Assembly (NCBI GenBank): GCA_963205035.1
Contig: CAUJII010000109.1
Location: forward strand, 1 to 18,563
Direction of reading: 5' to 3'
Origin: Spirochaetota bacterium
Lineage (GTDB): Bacteria; Spirochaetota; Leptospiria; Turneriellales; Turneriellaceae
DNA length: 18,563 bases
The notes beneath the pieces were generated by a model. That model was given only the letters and a program-made list of their open reading frames with translations. It did no database searches and was not told the DNA's origin. Shown here one piece after another: positions 7,159 to 14,366 of this stretch; the stretch's first letter is position 1; each line of letters opens with the position of its first letter. The position numbers and the translations under genes were made by a program.

Positions 7159-8070
7159 ATGAAAATTGACTATGCAAACGAAAAAGTTGTCGAAACAAGT
7201 GAAGTCGGCAAGACTCTCTTGCAAATTAGTCTCGCGAACGGCATCAACCACACGCATGAATGCGGAGGCAATGCACGGTGCTCGACCTGCCGCGTATTGG
7301 TCTTGGAAGGGTTGGAAAATCTCTGCCCCCGCAATGAAAAAGAAGCGAAGCTCGCCAAGACAAAAGGCTTTGCCGACAATATCCGTTTGGCATGCCAGTC
7401 GATCGTTTCTGGCGACGTCAAGGTGCGCCGTTTGGTTATCGACCAAGACGACATCGAAACCGCGTACAGCGAAGCCGGCGTGAACCGAGGCGAAGAACGC
7501 AAGGTTGCGATTCTCTTCAGCGACATCCGTGGATTTACAAACTTTTCCGAACGCAACTTGGCGTATGACGTAGTGCACATCTTGAACCGCTATTTTCGCA
7601 AAGTCGGCGATACCGTTTTCCAACACAAGGGCTACATCGATAAATATATGGGCGACGGGCTCATGTGCCTTTTCGGGCTCGAAGAAAATGACCCGAGAGA
7701 AATTTGTAAACACGCAGTCTCAACCGCCGTCGCGATGCAGCAAGAACTTGCGAAACTCAACGAATATCTCAAGCAGCAATTTTTTGGCGAAGAGTTCAAA
7801 ATCGGGATCGGCATCCATTTCGGCGATGTGATTGTGGGAGAAATCGGTCACCCCGAAAAACACCAGGTGACTGCGATTGGCGACAACGTCAACGAGGCGA
7901 GCCGCATCGAGACGGCGACGAAAAAAGCACAGGCGTCGATTTTAATCTCCGATGCGGTGCGTGAACACGTAGACGACACCTTCTCTTTTGGCCGCCGCTT
8001 CAACGCAAGGCTCAAAGGCAAGAGCGGCACGTACCGCTTGCATGAAATACTCTGGATGAACACCCCTTAA
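7159..8070 (+). CDS. Ferredoxin-domain class III adenylate cyclase
   Basis: A 303-residue cytosolic fusion. Residues 1-95 form a 2Fe-2S ferredoxin domain with ligands Cys35, Cys41, Cys44 and Cys79 (CGGNARCSTC, then RLACQ). Residues about 112-300 are a class III nucleotide cyclase catalytic domain. It has FSDIRGFT (metal Asp122), DKYMGDG (Lys162 and metal Asp166) and AIGDNVNEASRIE (240s, Asn246, Arg249). A Lys/Thr purine-selecting pair (Lys162, Thr238) favours ATP, hence cAMP, over GTP. The start at 7159 has GGAG six bases upstream; an in-frame ATG at 7069 has no support. The stop overlaps the Shine-Dalgarno of the SCO gene, so it is transcribed with the oxidase genes. A redox-gated cyclase is my inference from the domain pair. 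Confidence 0.9.
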   Translation: MKIDYANEKVVETSEVGKTLLQISLANGINHTHECGGNARCSTCRVLVLEGLENLCPRNEKEAKLAKTKGFADNIRLACQSIVSGDVKVRRLVIDQDDIETAYSEAGVNRGEERKVAILFSDIRGFTNFSERNLAYDVVHILNRYFRKVGDTVFQHKGYIDKYMGDGLMCLFGLEENDPREICKHAVSTAVAMQQELAKLNEYLKQQFFGEEFKIGIGIHFGDVIVGEIGHPEKHQVTAIGDNVNEASRIETATKKAQASILISDAVREHVDDTFSFGRRFNARLKGKSGTYRLHEILWMNTP

Positions 8071-8083
8071 GGAGAAGGAACAA

Positions 8084-8956
8084 ATGAAAGTAGATAATTT
8101 TTTGAAGGCCACGATTTTCTTCATCGGGTTATACTTACCCGCTGCGCTCAGCGCGAACACTATCCCGCCAGCAGACGACACCCTCGCAAGGCAACCTCCC
8201 CCCCTCGAAGTAACCGTCGAAGAAAAAATCGACGCCGACTTGTCGCAATTCACATTCTTCGACGAGAAGGGAAAACCCATCCAACTTAAGGAATTGGCGG
8301 ATGGCAAGCGGCCGATTATTCTGACGCCCGTCTATTACAACTGCCCGCATCTTTGCACGCTGACGCTGAACGGCTTGTTGGAAGCCATCCAACAAAATAA
8401 GAGATACGATCTGGGAAAAGACTACTTGATTGTGTCGTATAGCTTCAACCCCGAAGAGAATTACAACCTTGCCATCGTCAAGCAGCGCAACTATTTGCGC
8501 AAGTTGCCAAAGGTAACCGATCAAAATTTACCCGAGTACCAAAACTACTGGCGCTTTTTGACAGGTGATGTTAAAAACATTGCTGGTATCTCTCAAGCGA
8601 TCGGATTCAAATACCTGAAAGAAGCATCTACTAATCTAAAAAAGAAAGATTCTGAATACGTGCATCCAGCAGTGCTTGTGATACTCACTCCCGATATGAA
8701 GATTGCGCGTTATCTTTACGGAGTAAATTATCCAGATGTCGATTATCGCATGGCGTTGCTTGAGGCCGCAGCAGGTAAGTCTTCAAAAACGATCGGTGAC
8801 AGACTCATGCTGACGTGTTTTAGTTTTGACCCCATAAAAAGAAAATATACGTTGGTCGCCTGGCGCATCATGCGTTTAGGAGCCATCGGCTTGGGCCTCA
8901 TACTTGCAGGCTTTGTAGCGTATCTTTGGTTCCGCGAAAAACGTAAACGCGCTTAG
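8084..8956 (+). CDS. SCO1/SenC copper chaperone for cytochrome oxidase
   Basis: A thioredoxin-fold periplasmic protein that brings copper to the CuA site of subunit II. It has 290 residues: an N-terminal signal peptide (about 1-24, cut near LSA), then the SCO domain with NCPHLC (Cys87 and Cys91) and the distant copper ligand His194 (EYVHPAV). A C-terminal membrane helix (about 264-283) is followed by a basic tail (REKRKRA), so it stays anchored by its C-terminus. The tail anchor plus signal peptide is a variant of the more common N-terminally anchored SCO. A strong AAGGAGAAGG lies before the ATG. It sits just upstream of coxB, as is usual. Confidence 0.93.
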   Translation: MKVDNFLKATIFFIGLYLPAALSANTIPPADDTLARQPPPLEVTVEEKIDADLSQFTFFDEKGKPIQLKELADGKRPIILTPVYYNCPHLCTLTLNGLLEAIQQNKRYDLGKDYLIVSYSFNPEENYNLAIVKQRNYLRKLPKVTDQNLPEYQNYWRFLTGDVKNIAGISQAIGFKYLKEASTNLKKKDSEYVHPAVLVILTPDMKIARYLYGVNYPDVDYRMALLEAAAGKSSKTIGDRLMLTCFSFDPIKRKYTLVAWRIMRLGAIGLGLILAGFVAYLWFREKRKRA

Positions 8957-8982
8957 TTTGTCTATTACACAAAGAGGTATCA

Positions 8983-10080
8983 ATGACAAGTTTCTTCAAT
9001 GCGGCGCTTGGGTTCATCCACCACGCTCAACCCGCGACAGCGCTCGCGGGCGAGGTCAAGTTCGCCGCAGATCTCATTAACGGCATTAGTCTCATTGCGT
9101 TCATTCTCGTCGAAGGCGCGCTCATCTATTTTGTAATCCGCTACCGTCGAAAGAAAGGCGAAGCCGATAGGCAGACTCCATACCTCACGCACAACACAAA
9201 AGCGGAAATTATTTGGACAGTGCTTCCCACAATTATTTTGGGAGTCATCTTTTATTACGGCATCGCTTCGTTTGTAAAATTACGCGCAATGCCCAAAGAC
9301 GCAGAGATAATCGAACTGACAGCCCGCCAATGGGCATGGGATGTAAAATATCCCTATTGTGTGAAGAGTGAAAAAACCAAAGCGGAGCGTTGTATTAAAC
9401 TCAGCTCCAAGAATGTAAATCCCACAGAGGAGACAATTAAATCGGGTAAACTACAAGACGACCTCATGAAAGACCAAACGCAATTTGTCATCGCGAAGGG
9501 CCGCAAGTATGTCATGCAGATGACTTCGACCGACGTCATCCATAGTTTTGCGGTCCCGTCTTTCTATGTCAAACAGGATGTTGTGCCTGGTGTTATTTCG
9601 CGGGTTTGGTTCGAGCCGACGGTTGCGGGAGAGTTTGTCATTACGTGTAACGAATACTGTGGCAATAAACACTCGGGAATGCTCGGCAAGATCAAAGTCG
9701 TCGAGCAGACGGAGTTCGACGCGTGGAAAACGGCGCAACTTGCAGCACTCCAAAAAGAGCTCGACCAAGACGCAGCGGGCGGGCCGGTCGACGAAACCGC
9801 TCTCATCGCGAAGGGAAAGGAAATTTATGGCGCGAAAGGTTGTCTTGCCTGCCATTCTGTCAACGGCAACCCGGGCGCTGTCCCGACTTGGAAAGGTCTT
9901 TATGGCCACCAGGTAACTCTCACGACAGGTGCTAAAGTCTTAGCTGACGATGCGTACTTAACCGAGTCGATGCTCAAGCCCGCAGCAAAAGTTGTGAAGG
10001 GCTTTGCCGCGATGCCCCCGATGCCTGTCGAAGCGCATGAAGTGAAGCCACTCATCGCATTCATCAAGTCGCTCAAATAA
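8983..10080 (+). CDS. ctaC: Cytochrome c oxidase subunit II with fused cytochrome c (caa3 type)
   Basis: Carries electrons into the oxidase. A short leader (1-25) is followed by two membrane helices (about 30-54 and 74-97). The periplasmic cupredoxin domain has QWAWDVKYP (116-124) and the CuA ligands His187, Cys222, Glu224, Cys226, His230 and Met233 (CNEYCGNKHSGM). From about residue 272 there is a class I cytochrome c domain: CLACH (287-291) and an axial Met in FAAMPPMP (344 or 347). This fusion marks caa3 oxidases. An unusual insertion of about 40 residues (126-168) between the aromatic motif and the next strand contains Cys126 and Cys137. Shine-Dalgarno AAGAGG precedes the ATG; the next gene starts 12 bases after the stop. 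Confidence 0.96.
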   Translation: MTSFFNAALGFIHHAQPATALAGEVKFAADLINGISLIAFILVEGALIYFVIRYRRKKGEADRQTPYLTHNTKAEIIWTVLPTIILGVIFYYGIASFVKLRAMPKDAEIIELTARQWAWDVKYPYCVKSEKTKAERCIKLSSKNVNPTEETIKSGKLQDDLMKDQTQFVIAKGRKYVMQMTSTDVIHSFAVPSFYVKQDVVPGVISRVWFEPTVAGEFVITCNEYCGNKHSGMLGKIKVVEQTEFDAWKTAQLAALQKELDQDAAGGPVDETALIAKGKEIYGAKGCLACHSVNGNPGAVPTWKGLYGHQVTLTTGAKVLADDAYLTESMLKPAAKVVKGFAAMPPMPVEAHEVKPLIAFIKSLK

Positions 10081-10091
10081 GGAAGGAAAAA

Positions 10092-11729
10092 ATGAGTTCA
10101 ATAGCACACGCCGCTGATGGAATCCATAGCGACAGTTTTTTAAGCAAAAAAGGTATCATGTCTTGGTTGACGAGCGTCGACCACAAGCGCATCGGTATCC
10201 TATACCTCTATACGAGCCTCATTGCGTTTATTGTGGGGGGTGCGTTCGCGCTTTTGCTCCGCACCGAGCTTTTGTTTCCCGGTAGAACGTTCGTCGACGA
10301 GCATACGTACAACATTTTCTTCACGTTGCACGGAACGATTATGATTTTTGTCTTTATCGTGCCCGGCATCGGCGCTTCGTTCGGAAATATCTTCATTCCA
10401 ATTTTGATCGGCGCGCGCGACGTTGCGTTTCCGGTACTCAACCGTTTTAGTTATCAACTCTACATCATTGGAATTTTGGTAATTCTCTACGGTCTTGTGA
10501 ATCCTTTTGGCGGCGGCCCGGCAGACACAGGTTGGACTTTTTACACGCCCTATAGCACGAAGACTTCAGCCAGCGTTCTCTCGCTCACAGGAGGTGCGTT
10601 CATCATGGGGTTCTCTTCTATTTTGACGGGGCTCAACTTCATTGTGACAATCCACAAGATGCGTGCGCCGGGAATGACGTGGAGCCGCATGCCGCTTTTC
10701 ATTTGGTCGATGTATGCCACCGCGCTCATCCAGGTTTTGGCGACGCCTGTCGTCGGCATTACTCTCCTGTTGCTCATCGTAGAGAAATTCTTTGGAGTCG
10801 GTTTCTTCGACCCTGCATTGGGCGGCGACCCCGTTCTCTTCCAGCACTTCTTCTGGTTTTACTCTCACCCGGTTGTATATCTCATGATTCTACCGGCAAT
10901 GGGGGTCGTCTCGGAAATCTTGCCGGTCTTCTCGCGCAAACCCATCTTTGGTTACAAAGCGATTGCTTACTCTTCTCTTGCGATTGCCGGCGTAAGTTTC
11001 TTGGTCTGGGCACATCACCTTTTTGTGAGCACGCTTTCAACATCGGCCGCGATCTTCTTCTCGACGATGACATACTTCGTTGCAATTCCCACAGCGATTA
11101 AAGTTTTCAACTGGCTCGCGACACTTTACGGGGGGCAGATCGAACTCAAGGTGCCGATGCTCTATGCGCTGGCGTTTGTTTTCTTGTTTGCGATCGGTGG
11201 ACTCACCGGTCTTCCGTTGGGTGCTCCGTCTGTCGACATGAGTTACCACGACACGTACTTTGTTGTGGCGCACTTCCACTACACAATCCAAGGAGGCACG
11301 GTCATCGCTCTCATGGCGGCACTTTATTACTGGGCGCCAAAACTCACCGGGCGTATGTATAACGAGAAAGTCGGCATCGTCGCCTTCCTCTTAGTCTTCT
11401 TCGGATTCAACCTCACGTTTATTCCGCAATTCATGATGGGCACGTTGGGGATGCCGCGCCGCTACTACGATTATGAAGGCGCGTTCCATATCTACCACAT
11501 GCTCTCGACGTTCGGCGCGTATATGCTCGGCACGGGTTTCGTTACGGGAATTCTAAACGTCTGGGTTTCGAGCTTCAAAGGCAAAGAATGCGGACCGAAC
11601 CCCTGGAGGGCAAAGACGCTCGAGTGGCAAATCCCGACACCGATGCCAGAACACAACTTCGAGAAAATTCCTACGATTACCGAGTGGCCTTATGAGTACG
11701 GGCGCGAAGGCACCCCGCTCGCTAAATAA
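10092..11729 (+). CDS. ctaD: Cytochrome c oxidase subunit I (haem-copper, A2-type)
   Basis: The catalytic subunit: reduces O2 to water and pumps protons across the inner membrane. It has 545 residues and twelve expected helices. Haem a ligands are His80 and His396, the haem a3 ligand is His394, and CuB ligands are His259, His308 and His309, with the cross-linking Tyr263. The K-channel Lys337 (PTAIKVFNW) is present. Helix VI reads FYSHPVVY, not GHPEVY: the D-channel Glu is replaced by Tyr257-Ser258, the hallmark of A2 oxidases such as Thermus and Rhodothermus caa3. Asp110 of the ARDVAFP motif is present. The Shine-Dalgarno is AAGGAAGG. The C-terminal tail (LEWQIPTPMPEHNF) is the usual cytoplasmic ending. 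Confidence 0.97.
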   Translation: MSSIAHAADGIHSDSFLSKKGIMSWLTSVDHKRIGILYLYTSLIAFIVGGAFALLLRTELLFPGRTFVDEHTYNIFFTLHGTIMIFVFIVPGIGASFGNIFIPILIGARDVAFPVLNRFSYQLYIIGILVILYGLVNPFGGGPADTGWTFYTPYSTKTSASVLSLTGGAFIMGFSSILTGLNFIVTIHKMRAPGMTWSRMPLFIWSMYATALIQVLATPVVGITLLLLIVEKFFGVGFFDPALGGDPVLFQHFFWFYSHPVVYLMILPAMGVVSEILPVFSRKPIFGYKAIAYSSLAIAGVSFLVWAHHLFVSTLSTSAAIFFSTMTYFVAIPTAIKVFNWLATLYGGQIELKVPMLYALAFVFLFAIGGLTGLPLGAPSVDMSYHDTYFVVAHFHYTIQGGTVIALMAALYYWAPKLTGRMYNEKVGIVAFLLVFFGFNLTFIPQFMMGTLGMPRRYYDYEGAFHIYHMLSTFGAYMLGTGFVTGILNVWVSSFKGKECGPNPWRAKTLEWQIPTPMPEHNFEKIPTITEWPYEYGREGTPLAK

Positions 11730-11740
11730 AAGGAGAATGT

Positions 11741-12538
11741 ATGAGTTCTAATCAAGCAGGTACGACGACTTACCAAGGGCGCACTGTGCGCGACGGCAGC
11801 TTGTGGGGCAACCCGGCTCCTCTCGTTTACTCGATGTCGCGCTTCGGGATGTGGCTTTTTCTCGCGACGGAGCTACTCCTCTTCACTGTCCTTTTTACAG
11901 CGTATGCGGTTGCATACTACCGCGACTCGGCAGGGTTTCACGCGGCGGCGAAAGAATTGAGCGTTGCGTTCGGCACGGCCAACACACTCATTCTTCTCTT
12001 TAGTTCGTTCACGGTGGCGTGCGGCATCGAAGCGGTGAAGCGTGGAAAAAATCGCCTGATGCTTTTTCTTTTCGCAGTCACGATTGTGAGCGGCATCGTC
12101 TTTTTGGTGAACAAGAAATTTGAATACGCGCATAAGATGCACGAAGTGGAACTTGCCAAAGCGGCGATTGCACCCGACCTTTACCAAGCCCTCAAAGCAG
12201 ACAACAAGTGTGAAGAGACGTTTGATAAATACCACGGCGCAGACATCAAAGTCGAAAAATGCAAGGTGATACCTTTTAATACGCAAAACATCGGAAGCAC
12301 CGATAAGAGCAAGCCCGCGTTTGCGAGCATGTTCTTCTTCCTCTATTTTCTCATGACGGGCATCCACGGCATCCATATCATTATCGGTTTGGTGCTTTTA
12401 GGTTGGGTGATGTATAAGGGAATGAAAAATGAATTTCATCCGGGTTGGTACACTCCCGTCGAAGTGGGAGGTCTCTACTGGCACCTTGTCGACCTCATCT
12501 GGATTTATCTTTTCCCGCTACTCTACTTGGTATCCTAA
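11741..12538 (+). CDS. ctaE: Cytochrome c oxidase subunit III
   Basis: A 265-residue membrane subunit that stabilises subunit I. Five helices of the short prokaryotic form are visible, beginning with SMSRFGMWLFLATELLLFT (31-49). LILLFSSFTVACGIEAV, the TGIHGIHIIIGLVLLG signature (206-221) and the C-terminal GGLYWHLVDLIWIYLFPLLYL (243-263) follow. The periplasmic loop after FLVNKKFEYAH is unusually long (about 132-190). It carries Cys157 and Cys174 in a charged, helical-looking stretch, recalling the Cys-pair insertion in subunit II. AAGGAGA precedes the ATG. The gene lies 11 bases after ctaD and 9 bases before the subunit IV gene. Confidence 0.95.
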   Translation: MSSNQAGTTTYQGRTVRDGSLWGNPAPLVYSMSRFGMWLFLATELLLFTVLFTAYAVAYYRDSAGFHAAAKELSVAFGTANTLILLFSSFTVACGIEAVKRGKNRLMLFLFAVTIVSGIVFLVNKKFEYAHKMHEVELAKAAIAPDLYQALKADNKCEETFDKYHGADIKVEKCKVIPFNTQNIGSTDKSKPAFASMFFFLYFLMTGIHGIHIIIGLVLLGWVMYKGMKNEFHPGWYTPVEVGGLYWHLVDLIWIYLFPLLYLVS

Positions 12539-12547
12539 GGAGAAATT

Positions 12548-12868
12548 ATGGTGAATACTGAAACACACGCACCGCACTCGCATCTTAAAGATTTGGCGCT
12601 GACCTTTGCAGGTCTCGTCGTCTTGACTATCGTGACTGTGAAGGTTGCGCAAATCAATTTTGGCTCGCTTGCCATCAACATATCGATTGCTCTTCTCATC
12701 GCAACCTTGAAGGCCACTTTGGTTGCGCTTTACTTCATGCATTTGAAGTGGGAAGAGAAATTGATTATTGGCTTTTCTGTGGTCTCCATCCCGTTCATCA
12801 TTTTGATGGTCACCACGATTGTCTGGGACATTGCCGAAAAGACAGGCGAGCACGCATACCCGAAATAG
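12548..12868 (+). CDS. ctaF: Cytochrome c oxidase subunit IV (prokaryotic, CtaF type)
   Basis: A 106-residue small membrane subunit with three hydrophobic helices (about 17-37, 43-64 and 72-93). It carries the family's KATLVALYFMHLKWEEK signature (about 54-70), typical of bacterial COX4 proteins (PF03626-like). The N-terminus is His-rich (HAPHSH). It is the last oxidase gene: AAGGAGAAAT precedes the ATG, and the family A repeat begins 4 bases after the stop. It probably helps assembly of the subunit I and III core. No haem A/O synthesis genes (ctaA, ctaB) are present in the window. Confidence 0.93.
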   Translation: MVNTETHAPHSHLKDLALTFAGLVVLTIVTVKVAQINFGSLAINISIALLIATLKATLVALYFMHLKWEEKLIIGFSVVSIPFIILMVTTIVWDIAEKTGEHAYPK

Positions 12869-12871
12869 CCT

Positions 12872-12887
12872 GAGTTTCCGCACAGGC
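12872..12887 (+). repeat. Family A repeat, single arm after the cox operon
   Basis: GAGTTTCCGCACAGGC differs from the copies at 2235 and 6446 by one base (T for C at position 6). It starts 4 bases after the subunit IV stop and is followed by TCCTGGG, matching the TCCTAAG flank of the inverted arm near 2205. Confidence 0.8.
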
Positions 12888-12910
12888 TCCTGGGCACGCA
12901 CACAGGGCCT

Positions 12911-12947
12911 TGAAATTTTCTGTGCGCACTGCGCGCAGAAAATTTCA
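12911..12947. terminator. Strong hairpin between the cox operon and radA
   Basis: TGAAATTTTCTGTGCGC (12911-12927), the loop ACT, and a right arm at 12931-12947 pair over 17 positions with only one U-G wobble. It ends 8 bases before the radA ATG. There is no U-tract after it, so a simple intrinsic terminator is not certain. It could stop most cox transcripts, protect their 3' ends, or limit ribosome access to radA, whose start has no Shine-Dalgarno. Confidence 0.6.
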
Positions 12948-12955
12948 TAGACTCG

Positions 12956-14278
12956 ATGGCAAAAGCAAAGCGCGAAAAGATTACGTACCTATGCGCCGAA
13001 TGCGGCGATACATTCCCCAAATGGTCGGGACAGTGCCCTTCGTGCAAAACATGGAATAGCCTCACCGAAAGCCGATTCAGCGAAGAAGGCAACGCGGGCG
13101 ATCTACCCTTGCGCGAGGTTGTCACGACGCATCAGAAGACGCTGCCGATTATCCCCACAGGCATCAAGCAACTCGACCACATCTTAGGCGGAGGAATTTT
13201 ACCCGGAGCAGTCATTCTTTTGGGGGGCGAACCGGGAATCGGCAAATCGACGCTCCTTTTAGAAATCATGCGGCATGCACCGGCGGTCTATGTTTCAGGC
13301 GAAGAAAGTCTGCAGCAGATCCAAACACGCGCCGAGAGACTGAAGCTTAGCGAAGGCTTAGATATTGTGCAGGGGAACTCTGTCAGTGAAGTGCTGCGTT
13401 ATGTCGAAGCGAAAAAAGCGAGCCTCGTTTTCATCGATTCGATCCAAACGGCATACACCGATAGCCGCACCGGGTTCGCTGGTTCTCTGGCGCAGATACG
13501 CGAAGCGACGCAGCGCATTATCGAGTTTGCGAAAGCAAAGCAAGTCGCGTTTGTTCTTACGGGTCATATCACCAAAGACGGGCAGATTGCGGGCCCGAAG
13601 CTCTTGGAGCACGCCGTCGATACGGTTCTTTATTTCGAGCAAAACGCGCTCACGCGTTATCGTTTCTTGCGCGCTGTTAAGAATCGATTTGGCGCAACGG
13701 GCGATATCGCCATCTTCGAGATGACTGCGCAGGGGTTTCGCGAAATCGAGAATGCAAACTCGCTTTTGCCTGTGCAAGAAATCGGCGGCATTGGAAGCTG
13801 TCTCTTTCCGCAGCTCGAAGGCACCCGCGTTCTGCCGCTTGAAATCCAAGTCTTGGTAACTCCCACAGGTTTTGCGAATGGCCGTCGCATCGGAGAAAAC
13901 GTCGAGCTCTCGCGCATTCATCTCATCGCTGCGATTCTCGAAAAGTTTTGCGCCTTGAAACTCTCGCAGTGCGACATATTTGTTCGCGTGAACGGCGGCA
14001 CTGCGCTCGCCGAACCGGCGGGCGATTTGGCACTTCTTTTTTCGATGGCGTCGAGCTATCTGGAAAAACCACTCCCGAAGGGACGCGCAGTCGCGGGGCA
14101 AGTGTCGCTGACCGGTGAGGTGAGGACGCCGGGTGCAATAGAAGAAAGACGGCGCGCACTTCTTTCGTGGAAGGTGCAGAGAGCGCTTTGGGGAGGAGTA
14201 GTCGACGCCGCGCCCACGGGTCTGAAGGAGAATTCGATCCAGTTCGTGGACAAGAATCTTTCGCTCTTAGATTGGTAA
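12956..14278 (+). CDS. radA: DNA repair protein RadA
   Basis: A RecA-like ATPase that promotes branch migration and processing of recombination intermediates in the cytosol. The 440 residues show the full three-part layout. The N-terminal zinc finger has Cys13, Cys16, Cys27 and Cys30. The ATPase domain has Walker A GEPGIGKST (91-99), Walker B LVFID (157-161) and the RadA-specific KNRFG motif (242-246). The C-terminal Lon-like domain runs from about residue 290 (ending ...ADLALLFSMASSYLEKPLP-type motif, GQVSLTGEVR 381-390). The ATG is preceded by a strong hairpin rather than a ribosome site. A family B repeat copy begins within ten bases of the stop. Confidence 0.97.
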   Translation: MAKAKREKITYLCAECGDTFPKWSGQCPSCKTWNSLTESRFSEEGNAGDLPLREVVTTHQKTLPIIPTGIKQLDHILGGGILPGAVILLGGEPGIGKSTLLLEIMRHAPAVYVSGEESLQQIQTRAERLKLSEGLDIVQGNSVSEVLRYVEAKKASLVFIDSIQTAYTDSRTGFAGSLAQIREATQRIIEFAKAKQVAFVLTGHITKDGQIAGPKLLEHAVDTVLYFEQNALTRYRFLRAVKNRFGATGDIAIFEMTAQGFREIENANSLLPVQEIGGIGSCLFPQLEGTRVLPLEIQVLVTPTGFANGRRIGENVELSRIHLIAAILEKFCALKLSQCDIFVRVNGGTALAEPAGDLALLFSMASSYLEKPLPKGRAVAGQVSLTGEVRTPGAIEERRRALLSWKVQRALWGGVVDAAPTGLKENSIQFVDKNLSLLDW

Positions 14279-14286
14279 GAGCGCGC

Positions 14287-14303
14287 GATAAATCAGATGG
14301 GTA
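14287..14303 (+). repeat. Family B repeat, single copy after radA
   Basis: GCGATAAATCAGATGGG matches the 17-bp end of the 5221-5388 element at 15 of 17 positions, and the following TA also matches the left end. It lies 9 bases after the radA stop, in the 88-bp gap before trpE. No partner arm is seen nearby. Confidence 0.65.
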
Positions 14304-14366
14304 CCCGCGCCCACTCGATTACTAATTCCCATTTGCGGCGTGACTCGACCAACAAAACTGCCTGCG

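Noticed and set aside
13358..14101. Minus-strand open frame of 247 codons opposite radA
   Set aside because: Antisense to the conserved RadA ATPase and Lon-like domains; the translation is Arg-rich and motif-free.
14340..14366. GTG start for trpE at 14340
   Set aside because: No ribosome site and no family residues in the added nine codons; the ATG at 14367 is preferred, though the choice is not certain.
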